Assembly: GCA_003255065.1 (NCBI GenBank)
Contig: QAOA01005054.1
Coordinates: 63,895-127,894, forward strand
Length of the DNA: 64,000 nucleotides
Direction of reading: 5' to 3'
Source: Cercis canadensis
Taxonomy: Eukaryota > Streptophyta > Magnoliopsida > Fabales > Fabaceae
Shown here: positions 35,641-46,940 of the stretch, one piece after another
Layout: each line of letters starts with the position of its first letter
Position numbering within the stretch: position 1 is the stretch's first letter
The notes under the pieces: generated by a model
Seen by the model: only the letters and a program-made list of their open reading frames with translations
What the model was told of the DNA's origin: nothing
Databases searched by the model: none
Program-made: the position numbers and the translations under genes

Positions 35641-36581
35641 TGCAAAGAGATCCAAGATGATTGGGTTCATACATATACTTCACCTTTGATTTTGTCTCTT
35701 TCTACTTCACAAGGTTTCAGCTTGGCACGTCTGCTTTCCTTTCTTTTGCCTTTGCTTGGCCTGCCTCCTATTGAAAGTTTGCAGTCTAATGCTAGACAAG
35801 GAATTACCAAAAAAAAATTGGTAAATAAATTAGAAATAATAAGGAAGATATTATGTAACTCAAGCACACTTAAAATTAGAGATAATTTTCCTTTTACTTT
35901 TACCATGTAGTCAGCAACGTGGACTCATCACAGTGGCTATAGGTTTTTTGCTCCCGCTTATCCACCAAAAATTGAGAGGAACAGTTAGAGAGGGATTAAG
36001 AGAGATGATGTTTCAAAAAATTGGGAATTTCAAGTTCCTCTTGAATGATGACTCAGTGAATGCGTCCACCTATTTCAATTTCACAACTTAGAAGGCACCC
36101 ATCCATTAACGATAATACTAACACACTCACATGGAAACAAAGTTAAACAAGAAAAATACCACTTAGTATTTTATGACTTTCTTTGTCATTCAAAGACCAA
36201 AAGAGAATAATGATTTTAGAGAGAGATGCTTTCTGACAATCAATAAGAAATAGGGATCTCAACTTTGAATTAACTAAACTCAGTCTGGTCAAAGCTATAG
36301 AGCTGCCAGAAAATGATTGATTTTTTTTTTTTGGGTCCCTGGCACTAGCAGATATCATGGAACACTCCACATCAAACAATGAGCATGTTTAGATTCTATA
36401 TTTTGGGTGCTCGAATGCATGTTTGAATGTAGAAAAATAATAAAAAAAGTTTCTAAAATGATATACATGACACTAATTGGGGAGGACCAAGTAGCTGATT
36501 ATTCTCTCTTTCTTTATCTTTTTCATAACAGTAGTTGTTTTCAATTCTCTTCTCTCTCTGTGTGTGTGTGTATATATATAT
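35641..36581. other. No gene; ends in a CT/TG/TA microsatellite
   Basis: AT-rich. No recognisable coding. A (TG)n(TA)n run lies at 36560-36581, broken by the N at 36582. The allelic-looking copy is at 40832-41453. Confidence 0.45.
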
Positions 36582-36582
36582 N

Positions 36583-37737
36583 TGTTCATTTACATATTAT
36601 CCTTGCAAGAGACTGTTATTTGTTGTATTTAGATGAAAATATTAAGTTAAAAGATTATTTAAGGTCTAAGTATATCTGGATCTATATAACTATTGACTGT
36701 TGAACTTCATTACAAAACTTAAATTATATGACAGTGACTACACACTTTATTGATAATGAATGGATCTTAGAAAAAGAATTTTGAGCTTTAGCTTGATTCC
36801 TAACCCCAAGGCCAACCTTGTTCCCAATTCAATGTTTAAATAGGCAATGGAGATATGTTGGGCTGTCAAGCCATATTAAAGGCTATGTGTTTGTGATGGA
36901 TTTATATATGCTACTCATCAATGGAGTGGACATAGTGCTTGGTGTTTAGTGGATCTACCACCTTTAGCCCATAGTCAAGGACTATAGCCTATTGACTATG
37001 GATTTCAAATTAGGATATCAAGCCATTCATTTGAAGGGAGAAATAACCCATGTTCCTGACCCATTTCCTTTCATCAACTACAACACCTTAATGAGCACAA
37101 CATCATCTTAACTTGTCTCCAATTTTTGGCATTGAAAGTAAATCCCTAACATTGTAATTTCAACAAGGTCCAGTCACCCTCATTAAAAGTTATTTCCCTG
37201 TGGTGTTGGTTAGTAATTCTTTTCATTATATTTTGGGTTTGATATAGTTTTTCCTTTAAAAGTCTCAACACCTCATTTTGCATGAAGTTGAGAATCTAAT
37301 GCTTCTATATTCATCAAATCAGGTTGATATGTGGGCATAATAATAGCTTCCCTGCCATATAGTGCCTTAAACGGGGACATACCAACAGTGGTATAGAAAG
37401 ATGTGTTATACCAAAACTCAGCCCATAGAAGAAAAAAAGCACATTCCTTTTGGCTTATCATGCATAAAACACCTTAAGTATTGCTCCAAACAATGGTTAA
37501 CCACTTTCGTTTGGCCATCCGTTTAAGGATGGTAAGTAGTAGAGCATTTAAGAGTTGTATCACTCAACTCAAATAGCCGCTGCCAAAACTTGTTGATAAA
37601 ATTGGGATCTCTATCTATAACAATGGAACTTAGGAAGCCATACAATTTGACCATAATAATGGTGTTCATTAGGAGGGTCAAACCAATAGATCCGCCTAAA
37701 CTAATCCAAATTGAAGAGTTTTGAGGGGTAAATCGAA
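36583..37737. repeat. Second copy of the 1,155 bp block, bounded by Ns
   Basis: Copy of 34246-35400, including the end of the hAT remnant and both gypsy fragments. Flanked by Ns at 36582 and 37738, so its placement here is not supported by continuous sequence. Confidence 0.9.
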
Positions 37738-37738
37738 N

Positions 37739-40146
37739 TAAATTCTCATCCTGTCGCGGTGGTGATGGACACAGATTTGGAAATCTCTCATACCCCAAAA
37801 CTTGGAGTAAGAATATACACCTTCCAAACTTTAGTGTTTAGGCAAGAGAGAAGTTATATATGCTCCTATACGGGTTCAGCTACACACCCAAACCCCAACT
37901 GATGCATCTTGCAATATTCAAATCCTCTAATAGCTTCAGGTACATCATATGAACATAGTTTCCAGTTATATTAGGGATTAACCATCCCCCAATCAATATA
38001 ATGATATATACCCTAGCATGACACTGCACAACCTCATCGCTAGTATCATTTGGGTATTTAACAAATGTATCCTTTAGCCACGTCATCCTCACTCTAGATC
38101 CATTCAATGCACCTTTAGTTGGCTTAACGCCTAGCAAATCAACAACCTCCTGCCTCAATCGATAAATGCTGAAAATCACTCATCGCATTCCCATCAACAG
38201 GAAGCCCTCGCAACACTTCCACATCTTGAAGGTTGATCATGCACTTGTCACCATACATATGAAAAGTGTGTGTCTTAGGCCATTACCGCTCCAACAATGC
38301 AAATACAAAATATATGTTTATTTGTAATGGATACATTATTGCAACTCTTCAAAAACCAGCCCTCCGAGCATACTTCATCACTATTTCATTGGGTTTAGGA
38401 ATCCAATGATTATCAGGCTGCACTTGTCTCTCAATCTAAAATATTTATCCAAATACCAATTATTAACAAATAATTAAACTACTTTGTTAATAAATTCAAA
38501 TAGAGAACCAAATAAGTCACTTACCTCATTATTCTACGTATCACTAGAAATATAATATGCTTGTTGAGTCAAGATTGTGGGATCATCATGATTAGGCAAT
38601 ACAACTCTATGATGTGCCATAATCAATCCTAAATATGCCACAACAAGCACATAAAAGATATCAATAACAAGAATATAGACAAATCAATATATGGTAGGCC
38701 TCTGTGTGTGCAAAATAAAAGACAAAATGAAAGAAATTGACAACAAGAAGAAGAAGAAATTGGGATAGTTGGAATGGAGGATGAAGCAGCGTAAAGGGGG
38801 AGAAGCAAGAAAAGATTGTTAGGGCATTAATGCATACTTAATTGCTTGCCGTTGTATATTAAAAATAGCGCTAAATTCAAATCAAGCATACTACATCGAA
38901 ATAGCATATTTCTCATTGTAACTTTCTTTTCAAAATAGCGCGACTTCTGTCACTCTATGTTCAAATAGCGTATAATTTTAAGTCACGCTACTTTGCATAG
39001 TAATGTAACATCCTCTTAAATGAAAGTGTTACAACTTTTTCAAGAGCTGAAATTGATGGAATGTCCCGCTATATTGATGTAGCGAGACTCCATTAAATCT
39101 GCTACTTTGACTAATTTTGTCCACATCCCCTTGATTAATTTAATCAAAAGTGCCCCAGTTTGGTAATAAGTTTCTAAACTACCTAATTTTCATAATTTCT
39201 TTATAAAATAGTATTTTTTTTTTAAAGTCATTTAACCTTAGTTTAGTCTGGGGATGTTCATAACTAGTCAGACCTATGAAAACCCACCCGAAACTGATCG
39301 AAGACAAGAAAATTGGACGGTTCCTAAAGCTGCATGGGCAAGATCGGACTGCTGGGATTGATTAAAACGGTTTCATCCAATTGGTTCGATTTTAAGTAAG
39401 GAAAACCGAAATAAATCGAATCTGACCAAATACTTAAAGAACATGCATTTTTTTTGGCATAAATGGTGTATTACAGGGGGAAAGCAGGGGGTAATCCCGT
39501 TGCAGTCAATGCAATTCAATTTTTTGTTTCATTGGCTTTAGAAACTCAAAAACATAAGCAAATAACAATCTCTACTTTGTCCTCTCCTGTCCCTTGAGTC
39601 TCTAAGGTTCTCGTCATTTTGTAGTACACTTCAAACAGATAATCAAATATTATACTGCTAATTTTAGGTTGTATTAATGATTTAGGTATCTATATATGTT
39701 AGGTTTTGTTTGTATGTCATCATCAATTTAGGGATTTAGAATTGTTTTTTGTTATGTTTGTATGTCTGTGTTAGTTGTTTCATTAAGCATTGAATTTGTT
39801 GAGTGTTATGATATTTATTAACAAATTTCTTAGATTTACATGTTGTCTCATCGATTTGGGATTTAGGATTTTGAATTTTTATTTAGGGTTTTACATGTCG
39901 TCTCTTGCTCTTTATTGGTTATGTGTCTTTTTTTTTTTTCTGTTAAGACAAAATTTAGATAAAGTTTCATAGGTGATGGTGGTATTGTTCCCTTATTAAA
40001 ACATTCCATATGTACTTTTTTGACAACTTAGCAACCACATAATCTTTTCATTAATATTTTTCAAAATGTCATATTGACTTACTCTTAATTTCTCTATCAC
40101 GCACCCATCACACTTCACTTTTTCTCTCACCCACACACTACGGTGG
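37739..40146. repeat. Large duplicated block, copy 2
   Basis: Copy of 30643-33045, including the PMD pseudogene and the AATAGCG cluster. It then joins directly to the counterpart of 35275. Confidence 0.88.
37880..38621 (-). pseudogene. PMD protein pseudogene, second copy
   Basis: Same structure and same disabling changes as 30784-31524, including the Trp-to-stop in exon 1 and the frame change before LLGVKPTKGALNGS. It is probably the other allele or an overlapping contig rather than an independent gene. Confidence 0.75.
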
Positions 40147-40516
40147 ATATCTATAACAATGGAACTTGGGAAGCCATACAATTTGACCATAATAATGGTT
40201 TTCATTAGGAGGGTCAAACCAATAGATCCGCCTAAACTAATCCAAATTGAAGAGTTTTGAGGGGTAAATCGAAAGCCATTAGCTTGGTTTGGGCCTAAAA
40301 CCTCCAAATTGAAGACCATTGGTTATGCTATCAGGTTTGAGAAACCAAATTGTTCTCAACCCAAACCAAACCAATTAAACCAATATACTTAGCATACAAT
40401 GTCATTCCACCTCTTTTAGTGTTAATGACATATGTTTCATTTTCCACCCTCTCCCTTGCGCTGCCCTCTCCCTTGTTCATCACCTTGCCGCCTTCAATCT
40501 TTTTTTTTTTTTTTCT

Positions 40517-40831
40517 NNNNNNNNNNNNNNNNNNNNNNNNNNNNNNNNNNNNNNNNNNNNNNNNNNNNNNNNNNNNNNNNNNNNNNNNNNNNNNNNNNNN
40601 NNNNNNNNNNNNNNNNNNNNNNNNNNNNNNNNNNNNNNNNNNNNNNNNNNNNNNNNNNNNNNNNNNNNNNNNNNNNNNNNNNNNNNNNNNNNNNNNNNNN
40701 NNNNNNNNNNNNNNNNNNNNNNNNNNNNNNNNNNNNNNNNNNNNNNNNNNNNNNNNNNNNNNNNNNNNNNNNNNNNNNNNNNNNNNNNNNNNNNNNNNNN
40801 NNNNNNNNNNNNNNNNNNNNNNNNNNNNNNN
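40517..40831. other. Assembly gap of 315 Ns
   Basis: Run of N. By comparison with the first copy it should hold about 330 bp like 35640-35968. Confidence 0.99.
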
Positions 40832-41418
40832 AAATTGAGAGGAACAGTTAGAGAGGGATTAAGAGAGATGATGTTTCAAAAAATTGGGAATTTCAAGTTC
40901 CTCTTGAATGATGACTCAGTGAATGCGTCCACCTATTTCAGTTTCACAACTTAGAAGGCACCCATCCATTAACGATAATACTAACACACTCACATGGAAA
41001 CAAAGTTAAACAAGAAAAATATCACTTAGTATTTTATGAGTTTCTTTGTCATTCAAAGACCAAAAGAGAATAATAATTTTAGAGAGAGATGCTTTCTGAC
41101 AATCAATAAGAAATAGGGATCTCAACTTTGAATTAACTAAACTCAGTCTGGTCAAAGCTATAGAACTGCCAGAAAATGATTGATTTTTTTTTTTTGGGTC
41201 CCTGGCACTAGCAGATATCATGGAACACTCCACATCAAACAATGAGCATGTTTAGATTCTATATTTTGGGTGCTCGAATGCATGTTTGAATGTAGAAAAA
41301 TAATAAAAAAAGTTTCTAAAATGATATACATGACACTAATTGGGGAGGACCAAGTAGTTGATTATTCTCTCTTTCTTTATCTTTTTCATAACCGTAGTTG
41401 TTTTCAATTCTCTTCTTT

Positions 41419-41420
<2 letters not shown>

Positions 41421-41453
<33 letters not shown>
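41421..41453. repeat. (GT)n(AT)n compound microsatellite
   Basis: About ten GT and six to seven AT units. The counterpart at 36560-36581 is shorter, so the two copies differ in length. Confidence 0.9.
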
Positions 41454-43121
41454 CCAATTTTATAAAGAGCCTTGACTCTTTAAGAGCAAGACGCAACGTT
41501 GTCCATGACTTATTGTTATTTGAGCAACTTTTCTTTCATGTGTATGGTCCTCACTTCAGAAATTCTTGTTAATGTTTTTTGCTATTGTCTTGATCCTTAG
41601 GGGTGTTCATTGGGCAGGTTAAACCAATGGACCTGCCCAAACCAAAGGGTTTGGGGGATAAACCAAAGACCATTAGTTTGGTTTAGGCCCAAAGCCCCTA
41701 AACTGAAGAACATTGGTTCAACTATCGAGTTTGAGAAACCAAATCGTTCTTAACCTAAACCAAACCAATTAAACTGATATACTCAACATGCAGTCGTGTT
41801 CCACCCCTTTTAGTGTTAGTGACCTAGGTTTCTTTTTCCACTATCACCCTCATGCCGCCCTTTCCCTCTCCTTCATTCATCACCTCGACTCCTTCGATCA
41901 TCCCCTTGAATATTCTAGAAACTAAGACGAAGGGGGAAGAAGAAGAGAAAGAAAGAGGGGAGTAAAGAAGGAAGAGAGAGGGATCACATCCCTAATTTTG
42001 CTAGCTAAAACCTAATTGTTTAGCATTTCTCTAATTGTTTCTATCTTGTGCCTATCACTGCCAAAGAACATTCAACATCTCGTTTTGTCTTCCAAATCAA
42101 AAAGAAATTGCTTAAAAACTTCCCTTCTCTTTTTTACTTGGAGAAGTTTTCGGATCTAAATGTAAGAATCCATGGCCTTTTTATGTTGCTTTTCGTTTTG
42201 ATTATTACTTGAATCCATATTTTGTGTTGAAACGCAATATGGGTTAAGGGTTTAACCTTTATCACAAGGCATATGGAGAAAAAGGACTGCAGATGTTCTG
42301 GACTTTTTCTTTAAAGTTATAGGGGGAGAGAGAAGGTGAAGAGGATATGGGAGATGATGAGAAGGAGGGAAGTCATAAAAGGAAGAAGACGATGGGAAGA
42401 GCTTCTTGACTTGGGCTAACTCATCTGAGTTGAGTCGAGATATTTCATAGGTTTTAGCCTTTATTTAGTCTTGTTCTTACTCTCTTAGTCTCTATTTAGT
42501 AATTTAGCCTTGGTGTTTGTTAATTGTTAGTTATTCTTAGTGTTTCTTGGTTGGTGTTTGATTATTTATCATTTAACAATTGTATTCTCACTACAAGAAA
42601 ATAAAGAATTTCTCATTGACAAAATTCATGAGAAAACACCTAAAATTCTGTGAGAAACAGGTTTCTCATTGACTTTCTCATGGATTTTGGGATGTGAGAA
42701 AAATCCTCGTAACAAACCGAGTTTCTCACATACTTATAATGGGCGTAAGACAAATTGAAAAAACATTCTCACGTCTGTTTCTCACAGATTCTCGTATGTG
42801 AGAAATTCCTCAATTTTTTTTTTGCTAGTGATTTCTTATATCAATATTATAGAAATAAGAAAAAGGAAAAAAAAAATCTGAAAACACATAAACAAAAAAT
42901 ATGATGATCAACTACAAGTGGATGTAGGAGATAGGAAAATTCTCTGGGTCCTTTAGGAAAAATAGCACCAACAAATTAAATTAACTCTACAAAAGAGAGC
43001 AAAGTTGAAAACACAATTCAAAATCTCAAAACAATATTAACTTTCTTAAAAAGGAAACTTGGTTGCAATATTTCTTCAGTAGCTCTTACACCTAACATTA
43101 TGTTTATGCTAATTAAACCAA

Positions 43122-43752
43122 GGCTTAATTGTAATTTTAGTCCCCATATTTTAATAACTTGAACTTTTTAGTCATTTTTCTTTAAAAATGAATTATTGAG
43201 TCTATTTATATTTANATTTTAGTCCCCCTATTTTAACAACTTGAACTTTTTAGTCATTTTTCTTTAAAAATGAATTATTGAGTCTATTTATATTTATAAA
43301 ATGTATAATTTTGGTCATTTTGTCTTTAAATTAAAATTCTTAGGTTTATTTCAAGGTGTAAAGTTATATGATTCATAATCTCACCGTCTAAATTGAAGAG
43401 CTACGTCTTGTGAACCTCTCTATTAAATTAGCTCGATCTAACGGTGAATGAATCTATATTTTCAGTTAGATGAAAATTTATGATTTTGATATTTTGGGCT
43501 GAGTTCCACCGTTAGATCGAGTTGAAATTAAGTGGTGAGGTTAACAAGATGTAGCTCTTCAATCTGAACGGTTGGATTATAAATCAGAGAACTTTACACC
43601 TTGAAATAAACCTAAGAATTTTGACTTAAAGACATAAATGACTAAAATTGTACATTTTATGAATATAGAGGGACTCAATAATTCATTTTTAAAGAAGGGA
43701 GACCAAAAAGTTCAAGTTGTTAAAATAGGAGGACTAAAATTGCAATTAAGCC
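43122..43752. mobile_element. MULE MITE inside the CACTA, 9 bp duplication TTAAACYAA
   Basis: Almost wholly palindromic: GGCTTAATTGTAATTTTAGT at the left and GGCTTAATTGCAATTTTAGT in reverse complement at the right, with arms of more than 200 bp. Flanks TTAAACCAA (43113-43121) and TTAAACTAA (43753-43761) differ at one base. An 81 bp duplication around the N at 43215 inflates the left arm. Confidence 0.85.
43134..43214. repeat. 81 bp duplicated around the N at 43215
   Basis: ATTTTAGTCCCC... repeats at 43216-43296 with a few substitutions. Same pattern as the other single-N sites. Confidence 0.85.
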
Positions 43753-44673
43753 TTAAACTAATTACTAATTTAACAAAATTGAACCCAGGCAAAAAATTTG
43801 ATCTATCAAATTGTCTCCCAATCTGCACTGCACTTAGAAATTTCTCTTGTGCCTTTTTCTTCTTGCTCAGGCTTTGTAGGTCCTGGACTAGCTCATACCA
43901 CATCTGAAAATCCAAACAACAAAAATAATGCCTATAACAGGGATTTTATGTTAGAACTCAGCTTAAAAAACAAGACATCTATTCGGCTACAAGAGAAAAA
44001 AGAAAAACTAAAATACCCGCAGCATCAAGATCATACTTCGAATCCTTGCAAAATTAAGGCCAGAACCTCTCATGAAAGTCCAATATCATTAATCCCACTA
44101 CATCTCACCGTAAAAATCAATAAACAAGTAATCACCAACAAACATTCCACCAACAACATATCCTAAAACTACACTCAAATTCATCCAAAAACACAAACAA
44201 ATTCACATTTAACTCAAAGAACAATTGAAAATATGAAACAAAGAGATTTCGGCTTACCTCCTATCCAAAGCAAGTCAAATATGTTTCCTAACTATTATCC
44301 TTCGCATGTCACCGTCGAAACAACCTCAAACGCTACTGGGAAATGGAGTCGCAAAGGGTGGAAAAGAGAATTATAGAGCGAAGAAAGGAAAAGTGAGAAA
44401 ATTAAAATGGGGGTGGCTCGCGGTGCAAGGGAAAGAAAAACCCAGTTTTCTCACAGAAAAATTCTGTGAGAAATTTGGAAACCATAATTTTAACTTTAGT
44501 GAAATTGTGCATTCTGTTTCTCACGAATTTTTTTTAGGGAAAAATTCCATAAAAAATTCCTACTAAATGCTATTCTACGATAATTCTGTGAGAATTTTTC
44601 GTTCCATGAGAAATTTTCACAAAAAATTGTGTGTTTCTTGTAGTGTCTGTAATGGAGTTGCAAATTTTTATTA

Positions 44674-45088
44674 GGGAAAAGTCCTAAAAACCCCCTTGAA
44701 CTATGCTCTTATTGCACTTTACCCCCATGCTTCAAAAACATAGGAAAGACCTCCTTGAACTTTTAAAATGTGCACTTTGTCCCCACGACCCTAACGTCAG
44801 TCCATTAATGGACAGAAGAAGGGATTTAAAAATTATAATTTGACCTTAAAACGCTTTGAATATTACTTTTTTACCTCACTTTTTATGAACTTATTTTCAT
44901 TTATACCCTTATAAAATTACACTATGGCCCAGATTAATCATATTATGTGCACATTAATGGACGGACGTTAGGGTCGGGGGGTAAAGTGCACATTTTGAAA
45001 GTTCAAGGAGGTATTTCCTACATTTTTAAAGCATGAGGGGTAAAGTGCAATAAGAACATAGTTGAATGAGGTTTTTAAGACTTTTCCT
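44674..45088. mobile_element. MULE MITE, 415 bp, 9 bp duplication TTTTTATTA
   Basis: Arms GGGAAAAGTCCTAAAAACCC and the reverse complement AGGAAAAGTCTTAAAAACCT continue inward through blocks such as GCAATAAGA / GTAAAGTGC. TTTTTATTA is at 44665-44673 and 45089-45097. Confidence 0.85.
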
Positions 45089-45251
45089 TTTTTATTATGT
45101 GATGCTTTAGTTTTATTACTGTGAAAATATGGTATAAATTTCAACTTTCAACCAAAGTAAACTGACCGAACTAAACTAAACCATTCAACTTTGGCTGGTT
45201 CAACTGTTGATATACCTCCTAACCCATCCAAACTAAATCGTGAACACCTTA

Positions 45252-45565
45252 TTAAGCCTATTATGTTGAATATTAAAGAAACTAGTTGAATATTGCTTAT
45301 TGGCTTTCTTGTTATTCATTCCATTTCCTTTTAGGGGTGGTTGGCCAAACATTTGATACTCAATAGTTCATAATGTAATATGAACAAATAGGATAATCAA
45401 TTCACAAGAGCCTATTAATCCGCTAATTCTTTTGTCTAAATAGTCAATATTTTTTTTACCAATCCCATCTTATACAATGTATTACCAAACATAGGATATA
45501 CTATACTACATGTTATACAATGGTACACCAAACATTGTATTGTATAAGAACTTATACATGGATTA
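45252..45565. other. Intergenic spacer
   Basis: No gene. Contains several TATACAAT/GTATTGTATA inverted motifs near 45470-45550, a small palindromic region. Confidence 0.4.
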
Positions 45566-46925
45566 TATTGTGATAAAACAGAGTGTAAGTGTACGCTATC
45601 GTCTTACAAGTAATATAATAAAAATGAGTTATCATTCCCACGAGAATTAAAATTATTAATTACCAAAATTGAGTTAATTCCAATTTTATCTAATCAACCG
45701 ATTCAAGAAAAATTTAAGACTAATCTTAAATAAACTAAAATTAACCAAAAGCAAATAAAAATCAAGAATTAATATAGAGAGAAAGCTTGGGGTTTCTAAT
45801 TTTACCATACCCAATCCCGGTTTTCATTCCTTAATCGAGATTTATCTTTCTAATTGTTAGTCAAGATTCCCTAACTTATTAATTAGCCTCTCCCAATGTT
45901 TAATAAAAATATTCCTAAGTTATGAACCCACTATATTCCAATGTGAATTACAAATAACCATAAAATTTATTCAATTCTATGAATATCTTTAATTGACTAC
46001 ACATGCCATGTAGGTATATCCTTATCCTACATGCAACCTATTATATTTATCCCACTGAACTAAACACACAAATTTTCTTTGAATCTCATTGTGATTAATC
46101 TATCAATTAATTAGTTATCAGATAATTAGAAGCATGAATATCATAGATAAACACTCAAGTAGAAAAGATAAAATCATAAATTAATTCTAAAAGGAATTAC
46201 AACAATTCATAGTTAGGCTACATTGTAGCCCTAGAAAGAAATTAGTTCATGACAGTAAACTAAAACATAATTGATGAATATTTAGACATAAATGAAATGA
46301 AAAGAGAATAAAAACTCAGTTTGGATCCAGGAATAGCTGCTACTAATCTTCCTTTCCGAGACTTGTCTTGCCTATTCTCTGCTCTCAACAAGTCCAAAGT
46401 TTCTATTCTAAAACCTAAAAGTCCTATTTAAACTTTTACAAAACGTCCTAATTAAAATAGGATTAAAAAAATACACCCCCCAATTTACGCACTCTAGGGC
46501 GATGTAGCTCTTAAACATTAGAGCTGCGGCGCTAGTGTGAGTTTTTGAGTTGTGGGCGCTGCAACTCTAGTGGGGGAGGGGTCCGATGCTTGGTCTCTAG
46601 TCCTTTACTAGAGAAAATGAGCTAAAGGGTTGCGGCTTTTGAACTTTAGAGCTGCAGCCATTGCTCTCTGCTTCTATTTGGTGACTTACGGGCGCTGAGG
46701 CCCTTGAACCTTAAAGCTGCGGCCCTTGCTTTCTGCCTCTTCACACTTTGATGCGCATAGCTTCTAAAGTCATATCTTTTTCCTCAAAACATGAAATCTT
46801 TTTAAATATTCTAGTCCTAAAAAAATAACACAAAAACACATTTATTTATTAATAAAAATTCTCAAGAAACACACAAAATATTAAGCTAAAAATATCTAGA
46901 GAGTAGGTATAAAATTCACTCAACA
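45566..46925 (-). repeat. 3' LTR of the Athila-like element
   Basis: About 1,360 bp, ending on the plus strand in CACTCAACA. Contains the GC-richer block 46490-46740 with repeated GAGCTGCGGC-type motifs in otherwise AT-rich DNA. Confidence 0.8.
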
Positions 46926-46940
46926 AATACCCCCAAACTT
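46926..46940 (-). other. Polypurine tract
   Basis: Minus strand reads AAGTTTGGGGGTATT immediately before the LTR start TGTTGAGTG, the form usual for Athila/Tat elements. It primes plus-strand DNA synthesis in such elements. Confidence 0.75.

Larger units (their letters stand above)
42589..44645. mobile_element. CACTA element, 2,057 bp, TCT target duplication
   Basis: Starts CACTACAAGAAAA and ends TTTCTTGTAGTG, flanked by TCT at 42586-42588 and 44646-44648. The 3 bp duplication and termini are canonical for CACTA. Subterminal TTCTCA/TGAGAA motifs recur in both arms. There is no TNP2 or TnpA coding sequence, so it is non-autonomous. It contains a MULE at 43122-43752. Confidence 0.92.
41598..45251. 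mobile_element. hAT-like non-autonomous element hosting other transposons
   Basis: Left end TAGGGGTGTTCAT and right end TGAACACCTTA are inverted. The outside 8-mers TTGATCCT (41590-41597) and TTAAGCCT (45252-45259) agree at six of eight bases. Subterminal AAACCAAACCAA-type motifs occur near both ends. It holds a CACTA at 42589-44645 and a MULE at 44674-45088. Without these it is about 1.2 kb. No transposase. Confidence 0.6.

Noticed and set aside
40350..40851. Open frames of 139-162 residues
   Set aside because: They exist only because the run of Ns is read as unknown residues.
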